From contig CAWEBE010000022.1 in NCBI GenBank assembly GCA_963806735.1, forward strand, positions 173,027 through 237,026: DNA of 64,000 nucleotides, in the 5' to 3' direction. Below are positions 32,821 through 43,136 of this stretch, piece by piece. Numbering within the stretch: position 1 is the first letter of the stretch; each line of letters begins with the position of its first letter. Made by a program: the position numbers and the translations under genes. The stretch comes from CADEFX01 sp963806735 (GTDB lineage Bacteria; Pseudomonadota; Alphaproteobacteria; Rhizobiales; Hyphomicrobiaceae). Under the pieces are notes generated by a model that was not told the DNA's origin, made no database searches, and was given only the letters and a program-made list of their open reading frames with translations.

Positions 32821-35800
32821 GCGTGGCTTGGAAAGTTCATGTCGTTGGACGCTGCATCCGCTACTGCATCGGCACCTTGAGCCCGAGCGGCTGCCAGCGC
32901 CTTCTCTAGAAACATGCGACGCTCTGCTGCGTGAGCAGGGGCTGTACTGAGGCGAGCCCTCCTCAGGAGCAGCTCGGGCAAGAAAACTGCGGCACCCAAT
33001 GCCTCAGCAACCTCGGTTGCTTCGGCTATGGCGGACTGCGCAGCATCAGTGCGGCCGAGTGCCAGTTCACCATCCGCGAGAAGTGAAATAATGAATGGGC
33101 GAAGCAGTTCGCCCTGCGTTTCGCGGTAAATCGCGAGGCCGTTGCGGATGGTTTCTAGTCCAGTCGCCAAGTCGGCCCGTCGCATAACTTGATCGTAGCC
33201 CACCGCTACGTTGCCCATTGCGACCCAGTACACAAAGCCCTTCTCCCTGGCGATGGTCAAGGCGCGTGTCGCAAGCCGCAGAGCTTCATCCAGATGTCCC
33301 GCTTGCTGCAGTATCAGGGACGCGAATACGAGGCCATAGCAGGCACTGACGGGATGGGGCGAGGCCTGCGCCGCTTGAGCCGCAGCCTCAGCCCTCTGGA
33401 TCGCCACGGCAACCCCATGCCGGTATGGGGCAAGCCAGCACAGATTTGCCAGAGCCAGAACTCGCGGATCGTGGCCCGCTATGGCGATATGCTCCTCTTG
33501 TCGCCTCGGATCGAACGTACTCAACGCGGCCGTAAGGTCTGTTTCGGCGTCCGTCAGAAGCCCCATGCAGCCCCAATTCCAACCGCGTCTGCGCCAGGCA
33601 TCGACGAGCATGCACACTTCGCCCGTGCGCTCGGCAACCGTCACCAACCTATTACAAATCACCTCGGCTCGAGAAAGCGGGCCACGCACCTGATAGAATG
33701 ATGCGAGACCCCGCAACGCAGGCAGTGTCTGTATTTCGTCGCGCGTACGCTCGACGGCCGTGAGCGCGCTCTCAAAAGCTTCCTGGACGAACTCGCTCGC
33801 ATAGCCACGCCGGGCAATCAGCACGTTGCCCAACAGCACCCGCATATCGAGCTCGACCTCGGCGATGTCCGAGGATGACAACTCGGCCAACGCGGCCAGA
33901 GCGCGCCTCACGTGTCCCTCTGCTTCCTCTAAAGCCGCAGCCGACAGGGAGGATCGGGCTGCGCGACCGAAAAGGGGTGCCGAGGCCAGGAAGTTCGCGG
34001 CCGAATAATAGTGCTCCGCGATGATCTCCGGCCTTTGTGCGAGCAGAGGTGGGCGCAACCTCATGAGCACGTCGGCGCTTCGCTCGTGCAGGGTTCGCCG
34101 GTCGGCGATCATGGTCGATTCGGCGGCAGCCTGTTGCAGGAGGGCATGACGGAATGCATAGGTCGGGGCTGCCGTCGGCTGGGGCGCAGTACGTATCAGG
34201 ACCTCGGCCTCGACGAGGCGGGCAAGCCACGTTTCGATAACCTCTTCGGGCAGATCGGTGAGAGCTGCAAGGAGATCGAGCTCCAAGAGAGGCGAAAGAA
34301 TCGCAGCGCATTGCGCCAGTCGCTTGGCGTCACCGAGCGCGTCGAGGCGGGCCGTGAAGAGCTGTTGCAGCGTGCGCGGCAGCGCGGCGGCACCTGCCGC
34401 CAATGTAAATTCCTCCAAGAAGAGTGGGACGCCATCGGACCGCGCAAGTATGATTTCCCGCGTCGCCGCATTTTCATCACGCGCAAGCGCCATCAGCAGC
34501 CGCTCGGCGTCAGGGCGCTCCAGTGACGAAAGCGTCAAGCGCAAGGTTGTCGGGCGGTCCGGCCATTGCAGTATGAAATCCGTCCTGTATGTCGCGAGCA
34601 GATCGCCCGTCGGTTGGGCAGCAACGCTACGACGCCTTGCAGCAGCTCGAGCAAGGATGGGTCAGACCAGTGCAGGTCCTCTGCCAGTATCAGCAGTGGT
34701 TTGTCACTCACACTGTCGATGAGCCAGCGTTGCAAGGCTTCTCTGCATCAACAGTCGTCGTCGGACAGCCGGCTCTGAGATTCTCTAGCTGAGCAACACC
34801 AAAACCAAGGGCTTCGGATAGGATCAATTTAGCTGCTTGTCACCGGGCCCTGGGCGATCCGACTATGTCTCGAGCAGATTTGCTCGGTCGATGCCCCCGT
34901 TGCTTCATGAATGGCCGCGACTGCCTCTCGGAGCTCCTCGATGACGAGAGGAGTGCTGCTGGCGGACGGCTTGCACGTCAGCAGGATGAGGGTGTGCGGC
35001 GTCTTGCTGATATGATCCAACAGTTCCTGCGCCAATTGGGATTTGCCGATGCCAGCTTCTCCCAGAAGCAGAACCGTCGCCCCTTGCCCGCCAGCGTTTG
35101 CGACCAGCGCTCGCGAAGCTGCACGAGCTCCGTCTGCCGTCCGCAGAGCGGTGTGCGGCGCTTGGTCAGCATCAGGCGATCTGTCCGCCGCGTCTCTCGC
35201 TGCTGACGAGAAAGGCCCGGGCCGCAACATTGGGGAAGAAGGGGTACTGCGTCGGCAGTCCCAGACGAAGTCTTCAGCCACCAGCTCGTGCGTTCCCTCG
35301 CCAATTACCACTGTATTGGGAGAGGCCAGCGATTGCAGTCTCGCCGCCATGTGCGGCGCCGTACCAACCAATGCGTCCAGCTCCATGGCATTGTCGGGGC
35401 CAAGGCGTCGGCCAGCACCACGCCGGTGTCGATGCCTATCCGGACAGCCAGCTCCTGTCCGCCAGGAAGGGACGTGGTATCGGCCAGAGCGCGTATCTCT
35501 TTTGCGATGGCGAGACCACACGATACGGCGGCTTGAGCGTCGCGGCCGATGGCGCGGGGATAGCCAAAGCACGCCAGCACGCCATCGCCTACGTAGCGCG
35601 AAACATAGCCGCCTCTCTGGGCGACGGCTGCCGCACAACGTTCGCGATATGCAACCAACAACGTGGCAAATTCTTCAGGATCCAGCCGGGATGCAAGTTT
35701 GCTCGATCCGACGAGATCACAGAACATGACTGTCATGAGATTGCGTTCGGTAGCGCTGTCGGCGCTGGTGTTCGGTAGTGGTGGCCCTGCGAGCGCCGAG

Positions 35801-35985
35801 CCGCAGCTCGTACAGAAACGCTGCCGGCAACAATCCGGGCCGAGCAGGTCGGGCAGACGGGTGGCAGGGCGGAACCGCAGTTGCGGAGAAACGCGCCGTG
35901 GCATCCGCGTCAGCGCTGCAGTTGGGGCAGGTGCGCGCACTTTGGGGCCAGCACCTGATCGTGAGTTGGAGGGTGGAAGCGCCAT
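32817..35985 (-). pseudogene. Class III adenylate cyclase / AAA ATPase / TPR regulator, many frameshifts
   Basis: Pieces in all three reverse frames add up to one long regulator. Around 35830-35950 are zinc-ribbon fragments (RTCPNCSADADATARF, RFCTSCGSALA). A class III cyclase domain follows (TVMFCDLVGSSKLASRLDPE, SRYVGDGVLACFGYP, VRIGIDTGVV), then an ATPase with P-loop (LLLGEAGIGKSQLAQE) and Walker B region (LLILAEDLHWSDPSLLELLQ), and from 34544 to 32817 a long intact TPR-like part. At least five frame changes lie between 34535 and 35950, three of them within about 120 bases. It cannot be translated as written. Either it is a true pseudogene or the sequence is poor here. Confidence 0.75.
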
Positions 35986-36986
35986 CGCGGCAACACCAGC
36001 ATTGCCCCAAAGATTACATTTGGGGTCACCGAATGTTGCAACCTCCGATGCCGACACTGCTATGCCGACTGTGCGGCTGCTCCCAAGGCCGGCGAGCTCG
36101 GAGTAGACGATTGGTTGCGGATCGCCGACGAAGTCATTCAGGACGGTGTGATCCAGTTCTTATCGAGGGTGGTGAGCCTCTGGCCAAGCCGGGCTTCCTC
36201 CGGCTGTTGAGCCGTTGCGCGCATGATGCGATGACGCTGCTGCGCACGAACGGTACGCTGATAGACCAGTCCATGGCGGCGGCCTTGAAGGCGGAAGGCG
36301 TCGGGCGGGTTCTGGTCGATATGATGGGCGCCGACGCGGAGTTACACGAGTGGTTTACGAGAGCGCCGGGCAGTTTCGCGGCAACCTGTGACGGCATTCG
36401 CCATAGCGTTGCCGCCGGCGTGCCGACTGACGTCCTGGTCATTCTCACGCGCCAGACTGCGCCTCAGCTGAATGCTCTGCTGAACCTTGCCGCCGATCTC
36501 GGTGCGCAGCGGGTTGGCGTGCTTCGCCTCTATCCGCTGGGACGCGCGAAACAGATATGGAGCGACATCGCGCTTTCTCTGCCTGAGCAGACAGCGGCAA
36601 TCAGGGCCCTGGTGCCTCCAGATGGTCTCAGCGTGATGCAGTCCTGGCATCCCAACAACAAGAACTGCTGCTGGCAGGCAGCAGCCATCAATGCCTTTGG
36701 ACATGCTATCGGCTGCATGTACCTGCGCGAGTACGTGGATTTCGGCCAAGTTGGTAAAATCCGACATTCGGACATCTGGCACTACAACCCGCTCTATCGC
36801 CATTTGCGCTCGGGCAGCGTTGAGAAGGGCTGCGCCGAATGCTCGGCGAGCCAGGGTACTGCGGGCGGTTGCCGCTCTACTGCATATGCCTACCACGGGC
36901 GCTGGACCGCGCCCGATCCATTCGACGAGGCTCTGAACGACGGAGTCGATGTGCGTGTCCTGCCAGATCGAGCGGTTTGTGCTTGA
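35965..36986 (+). pseudogene. Radical SAM/SPASM-type enzyme with a frameshift
   Basis: One frame encodes APKITFGVTECCNLRCRHCY, with the C-x3-C-x2-C cluster for the radical SAM 4Fe-4S centre, and continues ADCAAAPKAGELGVDDWLRI to DGVIQ. There one base is missing near 36156, and the next frame continues VLIEGGEPLAKPGF (GGEP motif for AdoMet), LLRTNGT, then a SPASM-like Cys region (AIGCMYLREYVDFGQVGKIR, KGCAECSASQGTAGGCRS). No start codon is visible in the first frame between 35965 and 36004. Such enzymes modify ribosomal peptides or make PQQ-like cofactors. A PqqD-like gene follows, overlapping its end. Confidence 0.78.
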
Positions 36987-37254
36987 GAGCGGTGTCCGGT
37001 TGCGGCCGGTGCCGGAGATGGGTGTATGCCTCGCATACACGCGTGCGCGGCCGGCGCTTCATAGTCTGAACACGGCGAGTTGGCTGATCGTTAGCCTGTG
37101 CGACGGGCGTCCGTTTGCGGATTTGGCGAAGAGTTTTCACATGGCGCGTGGCCAGGACGCAGTAAACTCGGACGCAGTGTTGCGACAAGGTCTTAAGCAG
37201 TTGCTGGATCTCGGCGTACTCCGCCGCGAATTTGTGAATGCGACGTTGCGATAG
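36949..37254 (+). CDS. PqqD-like peptide-recognition (RRE) protein
   Basis: A 101-residue protein of the PqqD/RRE type. It has GVRLRPVPEMGVCLAYTRAR (the beta-strands), SLNTASWLIVSLCDGRPFAD (the usual N.T...I..LC.G) and VLRQGLKQLLDLGVLRRE as final helix. In RiPP pathways this fold binds the leader peptide and presents it to the radical SAM enzyme. It overlaps the end of the radical SAM gene by 38 bases and is intact, in contrast to its neighbours. Confidence 0.75.
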   Translation: MCVSCQIERFVLESGVRLRPVPEMGVCLAYTRARPALHSLNTASWLIVSLCDGRPFADLAKSFHMARGQDAVNSDAVLRQGLKQLLDLGVLRREFVNATLR

Positions 37255-37279
37255 GTTACTTCACCGGAGGGAATGAGAC

Positions 37280-37914
37280 ATGTCCGATCAAAAAATCGTG
37301 CTACCGCCCGCCTCGCTTCTGGACCCGTCGACGACGCCCGAGGTACGCACGCTTCTGGCGGAGGTGCGCAGTGACGCATCCTTGCCATTCGATCCGGCTG
37401 CAGCCCCCAACTATCTGTCCCTGAACAACGTGGCCTTCGGGGCTCTCATCGTGTGGCGTGTCGACGTCTCTTGGTTACAAGCCCAGGCGATTCAGATATG
37501 GCTCAATGCGACCCCCACGGGCTGCCCCCGTTTATCCCTCCCAGTCCTAATACCCGAGACTGAGCACTGAAGGATTTCTTCGAGAACCTGCAGGTCGGCG
37601 ATATTATCCGATCGAGTACGTGGGCACTTACCTGCTGACTGGAGAGTTCGCACGTGTCCTATACGCTTGTCCTCGGCATGCGAAGCCCAGTCAAGCGCGA
37701 AGCCTATCAGGCCGCCTTCACGCAGGCTTTGAACGTGATCCAGGGTAGTTTCCCACCGTGGTTTGCGGAGCTGATGCAATTTGTGAAAATGATGCTCGGG
37801 CAGCCGTCCAGCCGGGAGGAGTTCGTGTCGCTTGCCGTCAACGTCGGCGACCTTACGCTCAACGATTTTGCCGGAAATCCGGTGTATCCACTCATCAAGC
37901 GTCTGATAACCTGA
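37280..37914 (+). pseudogene. Unknown protein of the radical SAM locus, frameshifted
   Basis: From the ATG at 37280 the frame encodes MSDQKIVLPPASLLDPSTTP through YLSLNNVAFGALIVWRVDVS to QIWLNATPTG. Coding then jumps between frames (KDFFENLQVGD around 37575-37603, YPIEYVGTYLLTGEFARV around 37605-37660). The last part, SYTLVLGMRSPVKREAYQAA to NPVYPLIKRLIT, ends at 37914. About 210 residues in all, with no recognised family. Its place between the RRE protein and the peptidase makes it a candidate substrate or accessory protein. At least three indels are needed to restore one frame. Confidence 0.5.
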
Positions 37915-37930
37915 ACACACGGAGGCGCCT

Positions 37931-40761
37931 TTGGTACACCGGCCGCCCCCACCACCCGCAACCGGCCGCAAGCCTCAGGTGGGTCGAGCGGTGGTGGCCG
38001 GCGGTTCGCGCGGGTCGGTGCTCGGCCAGAATCTCTCGTACCTCCTGCATTTGGCCGAGACCAACGTCTCTTTGCGCGACCTTGCCGCTCAGGAGCTGGA
38101 ATTGCGCCTCAAGCACGGTGGCGGAGGCGGCGCCGGCGCGTTCACCGCTCCTCTGCATTTTGACTTGGCCAGGGATCTCTTACGGCTCGATGCGGAGGCA
38201 ATCGCGCGCCTCACTTCGAATGGTACTCCCACTTTTCGATCATCCGATGTGGCTGTCTCAATCATCCTCGAATTTCTCGGCTCGCGAGATGATCTACCAG
38301 CCTTGGGTGTCGTTCCAGCCGGCCAAGCGGGTGACCTTTTCGTCGGTTGGGTAAATCTGGACAGGGTGCGCGAATTAACCGGGCATGCGGCGGTGGTGCA
38401 TGTCGAGACTATGAGCGCTTGGGTAGTGCACGTCGAGGCCATGAGCTCTCCACCGTCGGCAGGTGATGCGGGCCAAGGCGAACAAGTCGCGGCAGAGCCA
38501 CAAGGAGCCCAACGTCGTCTGACGGGGCGTGGCGTATGCCTCGCAGTTATCGAGGCAACTTGGACGGTACGCGCGGTGTCGCGCCAGAGGCGGACCTGGC
38601 ACTGATTGCGATCGGCGGGCACAATGAGCAACGTTTTGCAGACAGCATAGAGGTTTGTGTCGCCTTCCAGACTGCGTTCGAGGATGTGGCCAGCCCGTGC
38701 GTCGCTCTGATGGCCAACAGCGACAACCTCGGCCCGCACGACGGAAGTCTGCATGGCGAGCGCTTCCTTGATGAGCTGCTACTCCTGCCAGGGCGCGCTG
38801 CGGTCGTGACAGCAGGCAATCTCAATCATTTGGAGAACTCAGCCAAAATCTGGCACGCGGCTGCCCAGCTCGGGCCAGGAGGCGATCCCCCTTTGCCGCT
38901 CATTTTGACATATGGCAACGGCGCCTTTTTTCCCGACAGCGCTGAGGTGTGGTTCCGGCCACTGGCCCATGAGGAGGCATCGTGCACAATCTCAATGCGG
39001 GCACAGGGCTCCGTGACCAGTGACCCCATCACAGGCACATGGGTGATCGACAAAATCGATTTGCTGGTAGCTCTGCTCACGGAGCAGAGCTCGGAGAATG
39101 GCACGAAAGTAGACGCGCAACTTCGCTACGATGAGGGTGCGGAGAGTAATTGTCTGAACTCTTCTTCCGACCCGCCGCGTCCAAGGAGATTATCCCGTCG
39201 ACCTGGGAGATCAAGGTCAACGCCGAGGGGCCAGTACACGCCTGGCTCGACCGCAACAACCCGAGCTTTACTGATACACCTATTGCCCGATGGGAAGGTC
39301 CAACGGCGCGTGCAGGCGCGGGGCATACGACGTTGGGCGCTCCGGCAGGTGCGACCCGGCCGTTAGCTGTTGGTTCGGTTGCGGACGATGTAGGCTTGCC
39401 ATCGAATTTCAGCGGGCGCGGACCGCTACGCAATCCCGGGAAGTTCGCTCGCAAACCGGACCTCGTCTCCAAGGGTGAGATGATCCGGGGGCCTCAAGGA
39501 GAGCCCGGAAAGCGCTTTGGCCGTGAGCGGTCGGGTCAGTACATGGTATTCAAGGAAGGCACGAGCTACGCCGCTCCGCAGGTGGCGGGTGCCTGCGCAC
39601 TCTTGTTCGAGCGCTACGGCAAGGCGGCCACATGGGCGGATATCCGGCACGCCATTCTTCAAGCCACGGTGCGCAAGCCCTCCATGCCGAGGCTGGGTGA
39701 GGGGGAGACGTGGGACAATGCATGTGGCTACGGTCTGCTCGACCTCGACAGGTTGCTGGCGCCGCCCGCGCCGGCTGGGGCGGATCTGTGGATGTCCAAA
39801 TCAGTCGAGGACACGGGCGCTGAACCGTATGTGGCCGAAACATTCTGGAACAGCCCGTCAATACAGTTGGAGGACGCTGCCGGGCAGGTCTTGGATGCCG
39901 AGCTCGTTGCCACTGGGAGGGCTACGCCCAGCCGCGTGCGCGTGCGGGTGAGAAACCGCGGACGTGGCCCGGCGAGCGCGGCGTCAGTCCGCGTCTGGTG
40001 GGCGCCTGCGGGCGCCGCGCATCCGCTACCGCATCATACCAATGGTGGGGGAGCGTGGGAGCGGTCCGGCTTCAGCGTCGGCGGACAAGCCAGCAACTCG
40101 CTCCTCCTGCAGTCGATCCCGCCAGGCGGGACGGGTGAGGCGGTGTTCGATTGGACGCCGCCCCAGGGGCCAGAGGGGCGCAGCCTCGGCCATGTTCTGC
40201 TCGCCGCTGTCGATGCCGTAGAGGACCAGTACGAACACATCTATACGGTGTGCGAGCAGAACAACGCCGCGCTCTTGAGCGTTGCAGCCGTGACGGACGA
40301 GGGTGCGGCTGACGTCACCATCCTGGGGTCAGAGGATACGGATGGCCTCATTCTGTGGCGCGATGGTCCGAACGGGCGTTTTCGGGTGGAGGGGTTGCCA
40401 GTGACGGCTCTGCCCTGGCGCGACGCGAACCTGTTCAACGAAGCGAAACGCAGCGATCGGCCGCTGTACGGTGCTGCTGATGAAGAAGGTGACGTTGCCA
40501 TTGCTCACTCCGCCGTGCTCGGCGGACCGCGGATCATCAGCGTGGTCACTGATATAACCGGCGCGGACAATCTGGACCTGGACAACGGGCGGGTGACGAT
40601 CGATGCCGCTGGTCGAACTCGTGATCCCACGCCTGCGCATACGGCTGGGCCATCGTCTCGTGGTCCGGCTTCGGCTTCAGCCGGGCAGTGGAGCCCTGCA
40701 CGTGCTGCACTTGAGCGGCGGTCGCCGCGTTGGGGGTTGCACAGTACATGCCCCGTCTTAG
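37931..40761 (+). pseudogene. S8 (subtilisin-like) peptidase remnant with C-terminal beta domain
   Basis: It begins with TTG at 37931, five bases after GGAGG. A ~190-residue N-terminal region is followed by LTGRGVCLAVI, where the catalytic Asp should follow. The sequence then jumps directly to GNLDGTRGVAPEADLALIAI, which normally lies some 55-60 residues later, so the Asp and His segments are gone. Downstream, VVTAGN (oxyanion Asn) and GTSYAAPQVAGACALLFERY with the Ser are intact (frame change near 39150). A CARDB-like beta domain follows (RVRVRNRGRGPASAASVRVW). Another frame change near 40590 shifts the real C-terminus to a stop at 40759. Confidence 0.75.
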
Positions 40762-40829
40762 TGCAGGGTAACGCTCCACTTGAAGCGCCGAGCCGTTCTG
40801 CTAGCCAGGCCCTGGCAAAATGAGTGGGG

Positions 40830-41330
40830 CTATCGCGCGCATGAACCTCGGTGAAGAAGACGCAAGCCTTGCAGGTAGTGCTTTCTAACGTCTGCGTCCG
40901 TAATGCCGGTATACAGGCGGACCAGCTCTGCCAGCTCCTCGCCGCTTACCGGAGTTTCGGTCCCCAGTGTGTGTGCAGGTGGGACGTTAGGTACTACCCC
41001 TGCATCGTCTTCCAGTCTCGAGAAGAACCAGTGCACCGGCACGGCAAGGACTGATGCCAACTTGTAAAGCCGTGCCGCGCTGACACGGTTCTGGGCGTTC
41101 TCGTATTTCAGCAATTGCTGGTGGGCGACCCCAATTTTTTCAGCGACCTCCTCCGAGCTGAGATCCAGCATCGTGCGCCGAAAGCGGATCCGCCTGCCGA
41201 CAATCGTGTCGATTTCCGTTATCTGCCGCGCCGGAGTCTTGGACGGTTCTCGCAATGGAATGTTGTGTCTCGCGCCAGCCTTGATGCTACCTAAGGTTTC
41301 TGAGCGCTTGGATGTCTTTCCCATGTGCAT
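40830..41330 (-). CDS. XRE family transcriptional regulator
   Basis: A 166-residue protein. A basic leader precedes an XRE-type HTH (GRRIRFRRTMLDLSSEEVAE, KIGVAHQQLLKYENAQNRVS, AARLYKLASVLAVPVHWFF). The C-terminal half holds a helical region (GEELAELVRLYTGITDADVR) that probably dimerises. The ATG at 41330 has GGTGGG six bases upstream. It is divergent from the gene at 41474, which it may control. Confidence 0.83.
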   Translation of the reverse strand: MHMGKTSKRSETLGSIKAGARHNIPLREPSKTPARQITEIDTIVGRRIRFRRTMLDLSSEEVAEKIGVAHQQLLKYENAQNRVSAARLYKLASVLAVPVHWFFSRLEDDAGVVPNVPPAHTLGTETPVSGEELAELVRLYTGITDADVRKHYLQGLRLLHRGSCAR

Positions 41331-41473
41331 TTGATATCCCACCCGGGAGGCACATGCAATTCTTCCAACCAAAGGTTCTTACAATTTGACACAAGTTGTG
41401 GGCCGAGATTGGGGGCGGTTTTAACTGCAGGTGGTGCACGTTGCGGGCCCAAGGGTCCTCAATCGGCCGCCAA

Positions 41474-42310
41474 ATGCACCAGGAAGCTCCGTCGAAGGCC
41501 ACCGCGGCTGGCGCTAGCCGAGCGCGAGTTGGCAATTTCCTACGGACTCTGAGAATCGATCATGGCCCCATCGAGTTGCTCGGCAAGTTTTTCTTGAAGG
41601 CCGAGATGTCGGCGCGGGCTCGAGGCTTGGAGCTGTACTTCGGATCGTTTGATGATCTGGCTGCTGTCAATACCGAGAATCGGAAGCAATGGGCACCGTT
41701 GCTGCCTATGTTCCGAGTGGGCGCAGACGGCCTCGGCGAGGAAACGGCGTTCTGCATTCTGGGCCGCAACTCGGCTGGCGACGTCGTGGCCACCCAAGCC
41801 GCACGCTTGTTCGATATCTCCAACTCAAATCTCCTGCGCGAGGCCGAGAGCCTGCGGCTGTTTTATGGTTCGGGGCCGCGTCCGCCTGATGCCGCTTGCA
41901 GCATTCGTGCTCCGATCGCCAGAGAGATTACCGGGTACGTGGCGTATTCCGGGAGCGGTTGGTACAGACGGGACTATCGCGGCATCCAGCTGTCAGCGAT
42001 ATTGCCGCGAATTTCGCGCGCTTACGCGCTTGCGCGCTGGAACACTGAAACCACGGTTTCGTTCATCAATGTCGGATTGGTGCAAAAGGGTATTGCCGCG
42101 CGCTACGGTTACACAAAACTAGAAGGCGAGGTCCGCTTGCAGAACATTTTCGCTCCAGATTTTTCGGGCGTTGTGGCCTGGATGCCACGAAGCGAACTGA
42201 TCATTGACCTCGAGCGCTTCCTAACTTCCTTCGACCCGCAAATCGATAGCATCGCTGATGGACGAAGCGGTGACGAGCAAGCGCTCGCCGCCGGGTCTGG
42301 AGAACGGTAA
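41474..42310 (+). CDS. Conserved hypothetical protein, possibly acyltransferase fold
   Basis: Up to 278 residues. The core runs from ELLGKFFLKAEMSARARGLE through LYFGSFDDLAAVNTENRKQW, CILGRNSAGDVVATQAARLF, AYSGSGWYRRDYRGIQLSAI and LPRISRAYALARWNTETTVS to IAARYGYTKLEGEVRL. The order resembles GNAT-type acyltransferases (the GWYRRDYRG segment and the A.RYGYT near the end), but this is not certain. The start is unclear: ATG 41474 has no ribosome site, while ATG 41606 (GAAGG five bases upstream) would cut the first helix. Its end overlaps the convergent gene by 90 bases. Confidence 0.6.
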   Translation: MHQEAPSKATAAGASRARVGNFLRTLRIDHGPIELLGKFFLKAEMSARARGLELYFGSFDDLAAVNTENRKQWAPLLPMFRVGADGLGEETAFCILGRNSAGDVVATQAARLFDISNSNLLREAESLRLFYGSGPRPPDAACSIRAPIAREITGYVAYSGSGWYRRDYRGIQLSAILPRISRAYALARWNTETTVSFINVGLVQKGIAARYGYTKLEGEVRLQNIFAPDFSGVVAWMPRSELIIDLERFLTSFDPQIDSIADGRSGDEQALAAGSGER

Positions 42311-43081
42311 AATCAGCCTGCGATAGCGCACTCTATGCGCTCCTTGTCGTGGGCGATCGATAATTGCGTCAACATCTCCGTACCAGGGCACCGAGCTGAA
42401 GTGTACGTCTCGATGGGCTTCAGCAACCCACTGCCCATATTGGACGTCCGGAACGTCTTCGAGTTGTGTGCCGACTGCACATCGCAAATAGCGCTCATCG
42501 TAACTCTTGTAGCCGGATCCAACCTTGCGGATGATCAGTTCTCCCCCGTCCGAGGAGGGTGCGGTTATGGTGTAACGGCCGCGAAACAGCTGATCGAAGC
42601 GATCGGCCGCTGCGTCGAGGTCGGTGATTTCCCTGCAGATGGACCAGTTTCCGTGGACGATGTGCAAAGGCGTACCCGATCTCAAGTCGGAAGGCGGTAG
42701 CGCACGACTTAGCAAACGCTGCCGGGCGGCTGGGCGAGACCGATCGCAAAGTTGTCCAAGACGACGCCTGAGATTGGCTGATCCAGGGATGATCTCATCG
42801 GACCAGCTCTTATCCAACCAAGATATCGCCGCGCAGGGGAACTGACCGTCAGAGATCCAATAGAACAACGCAATCAAAGCGCTGGGTTCGACAATCGCCG
42901 GCCTCAATCTGATGCGCGGCATTGGACCGTTGGATTGAACTGCAATGTAGCCGAGATTGCGCACCGCATAATCACAAAGCTCGGTGCGTGGAAGATCCGT
43001 GCCGAGCCTGTGCTCGAGGCGAGCGTCGGCAGCGTCCCAAAACGCGCCATCGGCGTCAATAATCCCCCACATGTCGCGCAT
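42221..43081 (-). CDS. Hypothetical protein with PAS-like C-terminal part
   Basis: About 286 residues from the ATG at 43081. The N-terminal MRDMWGIIDADGAFWDAADA and the C-terminal VRYRRLILPFSRPGGERLLV resemble the ends of PAS_5-type alphaproteobacterial proteins. The middle (AAADRFDQLFRGRYTITAPS, GSGYKSYDERYLRCAVGTQL) contains sensor-like segments. Identity not established. It stands between the acyltransferase-like gene and the MFS gene, and its start is 55 bases after the MFS stop on the same strand, so the two are probably co-transcribed. Confidence 0.55.
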   Translation of the reverse strand: MRDMWGIIDADGAFWDAADARLEHRLGTDLPRTELCDYAVRNLGYIAVQSNGPMPRIRLRPAIVEPSALIALFYWISDGQFPCAAISWLDKSWSDEIIPGSANLRRRLGQLCDRSRPAARQRLLSRALPPSDLRSGTPLHIVHGNWSICREITDLDAAADRFDQLFRGRYTITAPSSDGGELIIRKVGSGYKSYDERYLRCAVGTQLEDVPDVQYGQWVAEAHRDVHFSSVPWYGDVDAIIDRPRQGAHRVRYRRLILPFSRPGGERLLVTASSISDAIDLRVEGS

Positions 43082-43136
43082 CTTGATGTCACAGTAAGCC
43101 CGAGCCAACGTACCCCTGGCTCGCTGCAACTTCAAG

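Noticed and set aside
30995..40823. Peptide precursor gene for the radical SAM enzyme as a short frame near 37 kb
   Set aside because: No short frame with a ribosome site and leader-core pattern was found. The only candidate substrate is the ~210-residue unknown protein.
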